This document shows positions 26,868-36,032 of a stretch of DNA of 64,000 nucleotides, piece by piece (within the stretch, counting starts at the first letter, position 1; every line of letters begins with the position of its first letter). The stretch lies in assembly GCF_016629665.1 (NCBI RefSeq), contig NZ_JAEPRQ010000004.1, positions 204,080 to 268,079 of the forward strand. Reading direction: 5' to 3'. A program made the translations under genes and the position numbers. The notes under the pieces were generated by a model. That model made no database searches, was not told the DNA's origin, and saw only the letters and a list, made by a program, of their open reading frames with translations. Source of the stretch: Paracoccus caeni. Lineage in GTDB: Bacteria > Pseudomonadota > Alphaproteobacteria > Rhodobacterales > Rhodobacteraceae.

Positions 26868-27971
26868 ATGTATGTGCCAGCCTTGGGTCAGCCTCTCTTC
26901 CGGTTCCTGAACGCCGCCCTGATCGCTGTTCCCCTTCTTGGCGCGGCGGTATCGGCGCAACCGGTGCTGTTACCCGCGCTGTCAGACCATTCCTCGGGCG
27001 AGTTGACCATCTATTCCTCGCTGGACAATGATCTGGCCTTGCCGATGCTGAAGGCGTTCCAATCGGCCCACCCCGACATCACCATCCATTACGAAGAACT
27101 GCTGACCAGCGCCCTTTATGACCGCGTCGTCCACGAAACCGATGCGGGCGGGCCGACGGCGGATTTCGTGTTTTCCTCGGCGATGGATTTGCAGGTCAAG
27201 CTGGCCAATGACGGCTATGCGATGCCGGTGATTACACCCGACACGCCGGACTGGCCGGATTGGGCGAATTGGCGCGACACGGCCTATGCGCTGACCTTCG
27301 AGCCTGCCGTCTTCGCCTATAACAAGCAAAGTTTCGCAGACACGACACCGCCCGAAACCCGGTTGGATCTGATGGAATGGATCGAAAGCGATCCTGATCT
27401 GGTCCATGGCCGGATCGGGACCTACGATATTACCCGGTCGGGCGTCGGCTATCTTTTCATGGCCCGCGATCAGGAATTGTATCAGGGCATCTGGGATGTC
27501 GTGGCGGCGATGGGCCGGGCCGATTTGCGCCAATATCCCACCTCTCGCGAATTGCTGGAGCGGATCACCGACGGGCGGCTGAGCTTTGGCTATAACCTTC
27601 TGGGTTCCTATGCGACCGATTGGGCGCGGCAATATCCCGATCAGGTGGGGGTGATCCTGCCGCGCGACTTTACCGTGGTGATCTCGCGGGTCGCGCTGGT
27701 GCCCGCATCGGCAGGATCACCGGAAAACGGCGCTGCATTTCTGGCCTATATGATGTCGGAAGAGGGGCAGCTTCTGTTGTCGCAAACCCTTCGGCTGTCG
27801 GCGGTCAGCCTTGAGGTCGCGGGCCAGACCACGCCTGCGGGCAGCTTGCAGGATCTGTCGGGGCTTCGGCTGAAACCGCTGCCGGTCAGTCCGGGGCTGT
27901 TGGCCTATCTGGATCAGGCCACCCGCGCCCGCCTGCTGGAACGGTGGGACCGCGCCATCGCGGGCAGATAG
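26868..27971 (+). CDS. Extracellular solute-binding protein without its own ABC transporter
   Basis: A 367-residue periplasmic binding protein of the iron/2-aminoethylphosphonate-like class. It has a signal peptide (RFLNAALIAVPLLGAAVSA), then GELTIYSSLDNDLALPMLKAFQSAHPDI and DRVVHETDAGGPTADFVFSSAMD. No permease or ATPase gene accompanies it. Such genes are often found beside TctDE-type two-component systems. Lying between tctDE and tctCBA, it may present ligand to the TctE periplasmic domain rather than to a transporter (inference). The ATG at 26868 has no strong ribosome-binding site. Confidence 0.8.
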   Translation: MYVPALGQPLFRFLNAALIAVPLLGAAVSAQPVLLPALSDHSSGELTIYSSLDNDLALPMLKAFQSAHPDITIHYEELLTSALYDRVVHETDAGGPTADFVFSSAMDLQVKLANDGYAMPVITPDTPDWPDWANWRDTAYALTFEPAVFAYNKQSFADTTPPETRLDLMEWIESDPDLVHGRIGTYDITRSGVGYLFMARDQELYQGIWDVVAAMGRADLRQYPTSRELLERITDGRLSFGYNLLGSYATDWARQYPDQVGVILPRDFTVVISRVALVPASAGSPENGAAFLAYMMSEEGQLLLSQTLRLSAVSLEVAGQTTPAGSLQDLSGLRLKPLPVSPGLLAYLDQATRARLLERWDRAIAGR

Positions 27972-28031
27972 TCAGCGGCAGGCAAAAACCTTTCCCCGCG
28001 TCAGCTTCATGACAGGTTTCTATGCAGAATC

Positions 28032-28068
28032 GCGACCAAGACGGGGATGAACCCGTCCGGGAGGTCGC
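28032..28068 (+). promoter_or_regulatory. Nested stem-loop in the tctC leader
   Basis: GCGACC (28032-28037) pairs with GGTCGC (28063-28068) and encloses GACGGG (28040-28045) paired with CCCGTC (28052-28057). It ends 93 bases before tctC and 61 bases after the preceding stop codon. There is no T tract, so it is more likely a processing or stabilising element than a terminator. Confidence 0.45.
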
Positions 28069-28161
28069 CATGCGCTTTGGGAGAGGCGCTGGCCCATGCA
28101 TGAAAAACCAAAGGTTCCCGGTCGGTGCGACGCATCGGGCCGGACCACGCGGAGGAATACC

Positions 28162-29103
28162 ATGAAGTCACTCGTTCTCGCCACCTTGCTTGCAGGCGCG
28201 GTCGCGCTGCCCGCTTTGGCCGATTACACCATCATCGCCCCGGCCAATCCCGGCGGCGGTTGGGACCAGACCGCACGGACGATGCAGACCGTGATGCAGG
28301 AAGAGGGTATCTCGCCCCGAACGCAGGTCCAGAACGTGCCCGGCGCCGGCGGCACCATCGGTCTGGCGCAATTCGCCAGCCAGAACAGCGGCAATGGCGA
28401 GGCGCTGATCGTCGGCGGCTATGTGATGGTCGGCGCGATCCTGACCAACAACTCGCCCGTCTCGTTGCAGGACGTGACGCCCATCGCCCGGCTGACCGGC
28501 GAATACGAGGCCATCGTGGTTCCCGCCGCCTCGCCGATTCAGGACATGCAGGGTCTGGTCGATGCCATGCGCGCCGATCCCGGTGCGGTAAGCTGGGCGG
28601 GCGGCTCGGCGGGCGGTGCCGACCATATCGCCGTCGGCCTGATCGCGCAGGAAGCGGGCGTTGACCCGACCAAGATCAACTACATCGCCTATTCCGGCGG
28701 TGGCGAGGCGCTGGCGGCACTTCTGGGCAATCAGGTGACCGCAGGCATGTCCTCGCTGGGCGAGATGGAGGCCCAGATCGAGGCCGGGACGCTGCGTCTG
28801 CTGGCCGTCTCATCGCCGGAACGGATCGAGGGCGTCGATGCACCGACCCTGATCGAGACCGGGCTGGATGTCGAATTGCAAAACTGGCGGATGGTCGCGG
28901 CACCTCCGGGCCTTTCCGACGAACAGCGCGCCAAGATCGATGCAGATATCGAAAAGATGGTGAAATCGGACGCATGGCAACAGCAACTGGCCGACAAGGG
29001 CTGGGCCGATACCTATCTGGCCGGTGAAGAATTCGACGCGCAACTGGCCGCAGACATCGCCTCGACCGAGGAAATCCTGCGTCAGATCGGTCTGGTCAAA
29101 TGA
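28162..29103 (+). CDS. tctC: Tripartite tricarboxylate transporter binding protein
   Basis: A 313-residue Bug/TctC-family periplasmic protein with a signal peptide ([20 protein letters not shown]). Typical motifs are [21 protein letters not shown] and [17 protein letters not shown]. It binds a carboxylated solute and delivers it to TctAB. The ATG at 28162 follows GGAGGAATACC; the upstream frame from 28096 would hide the signal peptide. The stop overlaps the tctB start by four bases (ATGA). Confidence 0.93.
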   Translation: MKSLVLATLLAGAVALPALADYTIIAPANPGGGWDQTARTMQTVMQEEGISPRTQVQNVPGAGGTIGLAQFASQNSGNGEALIVGGYVMVGAILTNNSPVSLQDVTPIARLTGEYEAIVVPAASPIQDMQGLVDAMRADPGAVSWAGGSAGGADHIAVGLIAQEAGVDPTKINYIAYSGGGEALAALLGNQVTAGMSSLGEMEAQIEAGTLRLLAVSSPERIEGVDAPTLIETGLDVELQNWRMVAAPPGLSDEQRAKIDADIEKMVKSDAWQQQLADKGWADTYLAGEEFDAQLAADIASTEEILRQIGLVK

Positions 29104-29594
29104 CCGCCCGCACCGAAACCAGCAAGCGCCGCCCGAATGTGGCGGCGCTTGTGATCGCCGCCTTTCTGGTCGTGATTGCGGTGGTGATGCTGTTCGACGC
29201 AGCCCGCCTTGCCGATATGGGAGGTTATTCCGGCGTCGGTCCCGCCAGCTTTCCCGGCGTGGTGGCCTTTGCCCTGATCGGGCTTGCCGCGTGGACGGTC
29301 TATGATGGCATCTTCGGCGACTTTCCCGCCCCCGAGCCGCAAAGGGTGGCGCCGGTCGTCTGGATCATCATCGGGCTGATGCTGCAATTGCTGCTGCTGA
29401 ACGTCGCCGGTTTTTCGATCGCGACCGGGTTGATGTTTGCCTGCGCGGCCCGCGCCTTCGGCAAACGCAATCTGGCCCTGTCGATCCCAATCGGGATCGC
29501 GCTTTCCTTCGCGGTATGGGCCGTGTTCAGCCAAATCCTGATGCTGAACCTGCCGACCGGACCGCTTGAGCATCTTTTCGTCGCGGGGAGATAA
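29100..29594 (+). CDS. tctB: Tripartite tricarboxylate transporter small membrane subunit
   Basis: A 164-residue four-helix membrane protein: NVAALVIAAFLVVIAVVMLF, PASFPGVVAFALIGLAAW, APVVWIIIGLMLQLLLLNVAG, and a final ALSIPIGIALSFAVWAVFSQ. The conserved GPASFP motif of TctB is present. It overlaps tctC by four bases, and tctA follows after three bases, giving the canonical tctCBA order. Confidence 0.92.
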   Translation: MTARTETSKRRPNVAALVIAAFLVVIAVVMLFDAARLADMGGYSGVGPASFPGVVAFALIGLAAWTVYDGIFGDFPAPEPQRVAPVVWIIIGLMLQLLLLNVAGFSIATGLMFACAARAFGKRNLALSIPIGIALSFAVWAVFSQILMLNLPTGPLEHLFVAGR

Positions 29595-29597
29595 CCA

Positions 29598-31115
29598 ATG
29601 GATGCGTTCTATTTCCTGATGGACGGGCTGGCGACCGCCGCCCAGCCGATGTTGCTGGTCTATGCACTGATCGGCGTGACCTTGGGCACCGCCGTCGGCG
29701 TATTGCCCGGCATCGGCCCTGCCCTGACCGTGGCGCTGCTGCTGCCGGTCACCTATCGGCTGGACCCGACCGGCTCGCTCATCATGTTCGCGGGGATCTA
29801 TTACGGCGGCATGTATGGCGGCTCGACCACCTCGATCCTGCTGAATACGCCGGGCGAAAGCGCCTCGATCATCACAGCGCTGGAAGGCAACAAGATGGCC
29901 CGCAAGGGTCGCGGCGGCCCGGCGCTTGCCACAGCGGCCATCGGTTCCTTCGTCGCCGGTCTGATCGCCACGCTGGCACTGGCCTTTCTGGCGCCGTGGA
30001 TCGTCAAGGTCGCGCTGATCTTCGGCCCGCGCGAATATTTCGCGCTGATGGTTTTGGCCTTCGTGACTGTCTCGGCAGCCTTCGGCGATTCGACCTTGCG
30101 CGGGCTGGTATCGCTGTTTCTTGGTCTGGCGCTGGCCTGTATCGGCATCGACCAGCTTAGCGGTCAGGCGCGGCTGTCCTTTGGCGTGCCCGAAATGCTG
30201 GACGGGATCGAGGTGACCACGCTTGCAGTCGCAATGTTCGCCATTGGCGAGGCGATGGCCGTCGCCGGTCGTGTCGGGACCGAGGATGACAGCGTGATCG
30301 CGGTCAAAGGCTCGGTCTGGATGAGCCGCGAGGACTGGAAGCGGTCGTGGAAACCGTGGCTTCGCGGCACCGCGACAGGCTTCCCGATTGGCGCGATGCC
30401 CGCAGGCGGGGCCGAGATCGGCACCTTCCTCAGCTACGCGACCGAGAAGAAGCTGACCAAGCACCCCGAAGAGTTCGGTCATGGTGCCATCGAAGGCGTC
30501 GCCGGACCCGAAGCGGCCAACAACGCTTCGGCGGCAGGGACGCTGGTGCCGCTGCTGACGCTGGGCCTGCCGACAACGGCGACGGCGGCGATCATGCTGG
30601 CCGGGTTCCAGCAATTCGGCCTGCAACCGGGACCGCTGCTTTTTGCCACCAATCCCACGCTGGTCTGGGGCCTGATCGCCTCGCTTCTGATCGCCAATGC
30701 GATGCTGCTGGTGCTGAACCTGCCGCTGATCGGGTTGTGGGTGAAGCTGCTGACGATCCCGAAGCCGTGGCTTTATGCGGGGATCCTGCTCTTCGCGACA
30801 TTGGGCACGATCGGGGCCAACCCTTCCAGTGTCGAGTTGGGGATGCTGCTGGCCTTCGGGGTGCTTGGCTATGTCATGCGGCTTTACGGCTATCCGATCG
30901 CGCCGATTGTCATTGGCCTGATCCTTGGCCCGATGGCCGAACAGCAACTGCGCCGCGCCTTGTCGATCAGTCAGGGTGACTGGACCACGCTGATTCAATC
31001 CCCCGTCGCCGCCGGGCTTCTTGCGGTGGCCGCACTGGCCCTGATCATCCCGATGATCCTGCGCGCGCGCGGCAAAGGCGCAGTCCTGTCGCAAATGGCG
31101 GCTGACGAAGATTAA
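29598..31115 (+). CDS. tctA: Tripartite tricarboxylate transporter large permease
   Basis: A 505-residue permease with about eleven to twelve membrane segments. Conserved TctA motifs: [54 protein letters not shown], and in the second half [40 protein letters not shown]. It couples solute entry to the ion gradient together with TctB. The operon ends with a large hairpin at 31120. Confidence 0.95.
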   Translation: MDAFYFLMDGLATAAQPMLLVYALIGVTLGTAVGVLPGIGPALTVALLLPVTYRLDPTGSLIMFAGIYYGGMYGGSTTSILLNTPGESASIITALEGNKMARKGRGGPALATAAIGSFVAGLIATLALAFLAPWIVKVALIFGPREYFALMVLAFVTVSAAFGDSTLRGLVSLFLGLALACIGIDQLSGQARLSFGVPEMLDGIEVTTLAVAMFAIGEAMAVAGRVGTEDDSVIAVKGSVWMSREDWKRSWKPWLRGTATGFPIGAMPAGGAEIGTFLSYATEKKLTKHPEEFGHGAIEGVAGPEAANNASAAGTLVPLLTLGLPTTATAAIMLAGFQQFGLQPGPLLFATNPTLVWGLIASLLIANAMLLVLNLPLIGLWVKLLTIPKPWLYAGILLFATLGTIGANPSSVELGMLLAFGVLGYVMRLYGYPIAPIVIGLILGPMAEQQLRRALSISQGDWTTLIQSPVAAGLLAVAALALIIPMILRARGKGAVLSQMAADED

Positions 31116-31119
31116 CCCT

Positions 31120-31154
31120 TATGCCTGCGCTTCGGCCATCGAAGCGCAGGCATA
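31120..31154. terminator. Long perfect hairpin after tctA
   Basis: Bases 31120-31134 and 31140-31154 are perfect 15-base complements around the loop GCCAT, starting five bases after the tctA stop. No T tract follows on either strand. It separates tctCBA from the convergent MocR gene and probably acts as a bidirectional block or 3' stabiliser. Confidence 0.65.
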
Positions 31155-31298
31155 TAGACCCGCGCCGGTATCGGCGGCGGCTTACCAAGCCGCAGGTCAG
31201 GGTGATGCGAACTGCACCCCTTAGGATTCCTCGCTGTGTGTCGCAGCAATATCCTGTCTCCTTCGAAGATAGAATCGCCCTCAGAAGACCGGGACAGG

Positions 31299-32657
31299 TC
31301 ATCCTCTTAGCAGCGCGATCAATTTCTCCTCTGCACCATAGGCCACATTTACCCGCATTGCTGGCGGGCGGATGACTGCGCGTTCCGGGTAAAAAACACT
31401 CGAAGGCGCAAGGAAAATGCCCTTACGAAAGGCCGCCGCGGTCAGCGCTTCTTCATCCGTCTCAATCGGCAGTGGCAGCCAGATGTAGAATCCAAGACTT
31501 CCCGGCACGATTGGTGCGAAGCCCGCCTCGGTCAGCGCCCGCAGCGAAGCTGTTTGACTGGCTTTTACACGTGCGACAAGTTTGCGCAGGTGTCGGGCAT
31601 ATTGGCCGCGTGAAACGCAGTCCAGAACCATCTGCTCGACCTGCCCCGAGGATGAGACCATCGTAATCATCTTCAGGTTTACGAAGTCAGCAATCTGGCC
31701 GGGGGCGCCACAGATATAACCGCAGCGCAGACTGGCCGACAGCGTTTTTGAGAACGACCCCAGATACAGCACCCTGTCGCGCAGACCAAAAGCTGCCAGA
31801 CGTGGCAGGTTGGCGGGCAGCATGTCGGCGAAAACATCATCTTCGACCAACAGAAAATCATGCGCCTCGGCGAGACGCATCAGCCGAAATGCGTGCGAGG
31901 CGCTGAGCGAGGTTCCCGTTGGATTATGCGCCTGTGACTGAATGAAGAACATGCGCGGTTTGATCCGCGTCAATGCCGCCTCCATCTCATCCAGATCAGG
32001 GCCGTCCTGACCTCGGGTAATGGCCACCACCTGCACCTGCGCCAAAGCCAGCTTGGCGAAAAGTGGATAATAGCCAGGACTTTCCACGAAGACCGTGTCA
32101 CCCGGTTTAAGATGATGCCGGATGATCAGATCCAGCCCGTGATTGACGCCGTGGGTCAGCATCACTCCGTCCACCCCGGTCTGAATTCCCCGTTCCGCCA
32201 GACTACGGACCAGCCATTCTCGCAGCGGCCGCAATCCCCAGGGCGAGCCGTAGCCATGCGCGTCAACTGCGCGACTGGCCGAGGCGCGGCTGCTGATCCG
32301 GCGCAACTCTACCCCTTCCATCCAGTCGGGCGGCGGCCGCCCATCGCCGGGCCGCAGCACGTAGTTCTGATCCAGTTGTGCGCGTAGCAGCGAAACGATG
32401 CTGATCGCTTCCTCGATATGCGGAGCCTCGACCGGCTCAGGCGGTGGGCGGCTGCCGGTGACATACATGCCCGACCCGGCGCGCGGCTCGATCAACCCGC
32501 GCGCCGCAAGCCGTTCATAAACCTCGGCCATGGTATTTTTTGACACGCCGTGCAATCGCGCAGCTTCGCGGATCGATGGCAGTCGCGCGCCGGGATGAAA
32601 CCGCCCGGCAAGGATCTGCGCCTTCAGTTCATCGGTAATGACGCTGGCCTTGCTCAT
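31299..32657 (-). CDS. MocR-type regulator (GntR winged helix fused to aminotransferase domain)
   Basis: A 452-residue fusion. Residues 1-75 are a GntR winged helix (AGRFHPGARLPSIREAARLHGVSKNTMAEVYERLAARGLIEPRAG). The rest is a fold-type I aminotransferase-like domain with PLP lysine in YLGSFSKTLSASLRCGY and NPTGTSLSASHA. Such proteins bind PLP and usually an amino compound and regulate the divergent gene. The ATG at 32657 is chosen because it starts the winged helix; the frame to 32987 would overlap the divergent HMG-CoA reductase gene. The intergenic region has three copies of GGGACAGTT, likely its operator. Confidence 0.92.
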   Translation of the reverse strand: MSKASVITDELKAQILAGRFHPGARLPSIREAARLHGVSKNTMAEVYERLAARGLIEPRAGSGMYVTGSRPPPEPVEAPHIEEAISIVSLLRAQLDQNYVLRPGDGRPPPDWMEGVELRRISSRASASRAVDAHGYGSPWGLRPLREWLVRSLAERGIQTGVDGVMLTHGVNHGLDLIIRHHLKPGDTVFVESPGYYPLFAKLALAQVQVVAITRGQDGPDLDEMEAALTRIKPRMFFIQSQAHNPTGTSLSASHAFRLMRLAEAHDFLLVEDDVFADMLPANLPRLAAFGLRDRVLYLGSFSKTLSASLRCGYICGAPGQIADFVNLKMITMVSSSGQVEQMVLDCVSRGQYARHLRKLVARVKASQTASLRALTEAGFAPIVPGSLGFYIWLPLPIETDEEALTAAAFRKGIFLAPSSVFYPERAVIRPPAMRVNVAYGAEEKLIALLRG

Positions 32658-32676
32658 CGCGAGCCCCCGAAAATCT

Positions 32677-32746
32677 GGGACAGTTTGCCAATAAAATAGC
32701 GTCGAACTGTCCCTTGTTTGTTTGCCTATTTTTGGGACAGTTTGCG
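32677..32746. promoter_or_regulatory. Three GGGACAGTT operator repeats in the divergent promoter
   Basis: GGGACAGTTTGCC at 32677-32689, an inverted AACTGTCCC at 32705-32713 and GGGACAGTTTGCG at 32734-32746. They begin about 28 bases apart and fill the space between the MocR start (32657) and the HMG-CoA reductase start (32776). Direct plus inverted repeats of this kind are typical of MocR operators. Confidence 0.65.
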
Positions 32747-32775
32747 CCAATTGCAAGCGACTTCGGGAGTGAGAG

Positions 32776-34077
32776 ATGGAGAGTTTGGCGCAAGGTGTGA
32801 ATTCACGGCTTGAAAACATGCGCAACCTGTCGCCGGCTGAGCGGCTCGAAAAGGTGGCAGAGGCCGTGGGCATCGATGTCGCGACCAGCTCGAAACTGGC
32901 CGGGGACGCTCTGCCCGTCGATCTGGCGAATGGCATGATCGAGAACGTCGTGGGCACGTTCGAATTGCCGTTGGGCGTCGCCACCAACTTTCAGATAAAC
33001 GGCAAGGACTATCTGGTCCCGATGGCCGTGGAAGAGCCTTCGGTCGTCGCGGCTGCATCCTTTATGGCCAAGCTGGTGCGCGATTGCGGCGGGTTTCAGA
33101 CCTCATCGACAGCGCCGATCATGCGGGCGCAGATCCAGATCCTTGGACTGCAAGATCCCTATGGTGCGCGCCTGCAAATCCTGTCCCGCAAGGCAGAGCT
33201 GATCGAGGCCGCGAATGCCAAGGACCCGGTGCTGGTCGGCTTCGGCGGCGGCTGCAAGGATGTCGAGGTGCATGTCTTCCCGTCGTCGCGTCGGGGACCG
33301 ATGGTTGTGGTACATCTGCTGGTCGATGTGCGTGATGCGATGGGCGCCAACACCGTCAATACGATGGCCGAAACGGTCGCGCCGCTGATCGAAGAATTGA
33401 CCGGCGGCACCGTCCGTTTGCGCATTCTGTCGAACCTCGCAGATCTGCGGCTGGCCCGCGCCCGCGTCGAACTGACCGAGGCAGCGCTGACGACCAAGGC
33501 TTATGATGGCCGTCGCGTCATCGAAGGTATCGTCGATGCCTATGAATTCGCGGCCATCGACCCCTATCGCGCCGCAACCCATAACAAGGGCATCATGAAC
33601 GGCATCGACCCTGTCGTCGTCGCCACGGGCAACGATTGGCGCGCAATCGAGGCGGGAGCCCATGCCTACGCCGCCCGAAGCGGCCATTACACCAGCCTGA
33701 CAACGTGGGAAATCGCGGCAAACGGCAATCTTGTCGGCACGATTGAAATGCCGATGGCGCTTGGCCTTGTTGGCGGCGCGACCAAAACCCACCCGGCGGC
33801 ACAGGCGGCGTTGAAGGTTCTGGGCGTCACCTCTGCGACCGAACTGGCCGAGGTCACGGTTTCTGTCGGTCTGGCGCAGAACATGGCCGCCTTGCGCGCA
33901 TTGGCGACCGAGGGGATTCAGCGCGGCCACATGGCGCTGCATGCCAGGAATATCGCCATCGGCGCAGGCGCATCGGGCGCCGAAATCGATGCCGTCGCCC
34001 GCGAGCTGGCCGCCAATCACGATGTCCGCTCGGCGCGGGCACAAGAAATCCTGAACCGCCTGCGCGGCGAAGGTTGA
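32776..34077 (+). CDS. mvaA: Class II hydroxymethylglutaryl-CoA reductase
   Basis: A 433-residue enzyme, the usual size of class II (Pseudomonas mevalonii-like) HMG-CoA reductases. Motifs with catalytic residues: [40 protein letters not shown] (Glu), [12 protein letters not shown] (Lys), [15 protein letters not shown] (Asp) and [12 protein letters not shown] (His). Class II enzymes oxidise mevalonate to HMG-CoA in catabolism or run in reverse for isoprenoid synthesis. No mevalonate kinase or HMG-CoA synthase is nearby. Instead a MocR regulator and a TctBA-type transporter are adjacent, which points to mevalonate or a similar acid as growth substrate (inference). No HMG-CoA lyase gene is seen here. 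Confidence 0.9.
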   Translation: MESLAQGVNSRLENMRNLSPAERLEKVAEAVGIDVATSSKLAGDALPVDLANGMIENVVGTFELPLGVATNFQINGKDYLVPMAVEEPSVVAAASFMAKLVRDCGGFQTSSTAPIMRAQIQILGLQDPYGARLQILSRKAELIEAANAKDPVLVGFGGGCKDVEVHVFPSSRRGPMVVVHLLVDVRDAMGANTVNTMAETVAPLIEELTGGTVRLRILSNLADLRLARARVELTEAALTTKAYDGRRVIEGIVDAYEFAAIDPYRAATHNKGIMNGIDPVVVATGNDWRAIEAGAHAYAARSGHYTSLTTWEIAANGNLVGTIEMPMALGLVGGATKTHPAAQAALKVLGVTSATELAEVTVSVGLAQNMAALRALATEGIQRGHMALHARNIAIGAGASGAEIDAVARELAANHDVRSARAQEILNRLRGEG

Positions 34078-34131
34078 GGAAGAACCCGCCGGGGACTGCG
34101 TTTCCGGCGGGTATCATTTGGGGAGGAAGTC

Positions 34132-34578
34132 ATGTCTATATCTAAGCAGCCATCGGCTGCGGAAACCGATTTGGCCGAAATCTGGGGCGATATCGTTTCG
34201 CGACGCCAGCTTGCCATCTCTCTGATCATCGGTGCCGTAGTCAGCCTTCTATTCTATGCGGTCGCCTTGCGGCTATTTCAGGGCATCGGATCATCACCCG
34301 CCATCGACAAGGCGCTTGCCATGCTGATGGGGATCGTCGGCTGTCTGACCGGCGGTCTGATCTGCTCGCGGCTTTTCAAACCCAAGCGGCATCTTAGCGA
34401 AGACCCTTCGGGCAGCGACGATGCGCGGATCGCTGTCTTGCAGCAGATCGAGAACGAGGAAGGCGAAATCGGCAATGCCCGAGACCTTCCCGAAACCGTG
34501 CAGGCCGAGATGAAAGAGGTCGGGCTCTACGATCTCTTTGACCAATACTATCAGAACCAGAAGACCGGGGACCGCTGA
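34132..34578 (+). CDS. Small membrane subunit of a TctA-type transporter (TctB-like)
   Basis: A 148-residue protein with two clear membrane helices (LAISLIIGAVVSLLFYAVAL and ALAMLMGIVGCLTGGLICSRL) and an acidic cytoplasmic tail of about 60 residues. Ordinary TctB has four helices, so this is a shortened or divergent form, recognised mainly by its position. GGGAGGAAGTC precedes the ATG, and the downstream tctA-like gene starts one base after its stop (TGAGATG). It probably helps the adjacent permease. Confidence 0.65.
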   Translation: MSISKQPSAAETDLAEIWGDIVSRRQLAISLIIGAVVSLLFYAVALRLFQGIGSSPAIDKALAMLMGIVGCLTGGLICSRLFKPKRHLSEDPSGSDDARIAVLQQIENEEGEIGNARDLPETVQAEMKEVGLYDLFDQYYQNQKTGDR

Positions 34579-34579
34579 G

Positions 34580-35965
34580 ATGGATGGATTGATGTATGAA
34601 ATCCTGGTCGCGGTCGGGCTGGGCCTGCTTGGCTCGGTCCTGTTCTCGCTGATCGGGCTGGTGTCGGGCACGGACGAGACGACGACCATCGCACCTATTA
34701 CCCTGTTGGTGGTCCTGTTGGGCGCACCGCCCGCCGGGGTATTCACCTTCTGGATGGCGGCCGCGGTGTCCAAGCATATGACCCATGCCGTGCCCACCGC
34801 ACTTTTAGGCATTCCGGGCGACACGCTGGCGGTTCCGCTATTGCAGCAGGCCACAGCGCTCCGCAATCTGGGTGCTCCACATATCGCGCTGCGCAAGATG
34901 CTGGCCGGTGCGGTTATTTCGGCGTTTATCGCCGTGCCGATGGCGGTTCTGTTCGCGGTGATCCTTGCGCCGTTCGGCACTTACATCACCGCCGCTGCAC
35001 CTTGGATCTTTCTGGTGGCAGCGCTGTTCATCGCCTATTCTTCGGCCGGGCGTTGGGCTTCGGTCGTGGCTTTGGTGCCGTTCGTCTTCATCATTCTGGC
35101 GATGCAGACCTATACCGGCACGCATGATGTGAAACTTGCCATCTGCTATTTCCTTGGTATCGCCATCGGTCCGCTGGTCGCCGAACTGATCTCGGCCATG
35201 TCGCCGGTCGAGGCGAAACGGATGGACCGTGACGCCTATCGCGAAACCACCATTGCGCCGGACGTGAAAAGCTGGGGCGGCTATTTCCCGAATCCGTTCC
35301 GCGTGCTGGATCGCAGTCAGACGACTCAGGTCGCAGCGGCATCGGCGGTCACCTCGGCAACCTTTGTGTTCTCTCCGGTGGCGATGACGGTGCTGGCGGG
35401 CGAGATCGTCGGCGCGCGGGTCAAGCACGCCTATCATCGGCTGACTTCGGTTCTGTCGGTCAAGAATGGCGTCACGGAATCGACCTATATCGCGGAAGCG
35501 CTGATTCCGCTGATCGCCTTCGGCCTGCCGCTCAGCCCCGTTGCTGCAGGGCCAGCGGCCCCGCTGTTCAACGCGCCGCCGCGCTTCACCGTCGATGCTG
35601 AAACCGGAGTGGTGAACAACCTGCACAATATGATGTCGGTGACAGAGTTTCTGTTCTACGGCCTTGCGGCAGTCGCCATCGCGGCATTGGTGGCCTATCC
35701 CTTCGCGATGAACTACGCCCGCAGCGCAGCAGCGTTCGTCGCCCGCAAGATCAGCCACGAAGCGATCATCGGCACGTTCTTCGGATTGGTTCTGGTCATC
35801 GGCCTTTGGGAGGGTGGGCTTCTGGGCCTTGCCGTCATCATGACCATCGGCCTTGTCGGTGGCCTGCTCTATCGCATTATCGGCTTCAATACCGGCGTCC
35901 AGTTCATGGGTTACTACGCCGCGATTTTGTCGATGCCTGCGATCTTGAAGCTGCTGGGCGCGTAA
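34580..35965 (+). CDS. TctA-family transporter permease
   Basis: A 461-residue multi-helix membrane protein of the TctA family. It starts MDGLMYEILVAVGLGLLGSVLFSLIG and contains LVVLLGAPPAGVFTFWMAAAVSKHMTHAVPTALLGIPGDTLAVPL, IPLIAFGLPLSPVAAGPAAPLFNAPPRF and a C-terminal MGYYAAILSMPAILKLLGA. It is clearly divergent from the tctA at 29598. No TctC binding protein is encoded nearby, so either an unlinked TctC serves it or it works without one. Linked to HMG-CoA reductase, it may import mevalonate (inference). Confidence 0.82.
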   Translation: MDGLMYEILVAVGLGLLGSVLFSLIGLVSGTDETTTIAPITLLVVLLGAPPAGVFTFWMAAAVSKHMTHAVPTALLGIPGDTLAVPLLQQATALRNLGAPHIALRKMLAGAVISAFIAVPMAVLFAVILAPFGTYITAAAPWIFLVAALFIAYSSAGRWASVVALVPFVFIILAMQTYTGTHDVKLAICYFLGIAIGPLVAELISAMSPVEAKRMDRDAYRETTIAPDVKSWGGYFPNPFRVLDRSQTTQVAAASAVTSATFVFSPVAMTVLAGEIVGARVKHAYHRLTSVLSVKNGVTESTYIAEALIPLIAFGLPLSPVAAGPAAPLFNAPPRFTVDAETGVVNNLHNMMSVTEFLFYGLAAVAIAALVAYPFAMNYARSAAAFVARKISHEAIIGTFFGLVLVIGLWEGGLLGLAVIMTIGLVGGLLYRIIGFNTGVQFMGYYAAILSMPAILKLLGA

Positions 35966-35979
35966 GGCCCCGGCGGAGC

Positions 35980-36015
35980 AATACTGATGCGATTCCTCAG
36001 GATCGCATCAGTATT
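35980..36015. terminator. Perfect 14-base hairpin between convergent operons
   Basis: Bases 35980-35993 pair perfectly with 36002-36015 around the loop TCCTCAGG, 15 bases after the TctA-like stop and 18 bases before the end of the convergent phnE gene. It lacks a strong T tract but is well placed to stop transcription from both sides. Confidence 0.65.
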
Positions 36016-36032
36016 CATTGCCAAGTAGCGCT

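Noticed and set aside
29082..31094. A 670-codon open frame on the minus strand opposite tctB/tctA
   Set aside because: It is antisense to two well-recognised transporter genes, has a low-complexity Gln/Arg/His-rich translation and no domain; it is a by-product of high-GC codon use.
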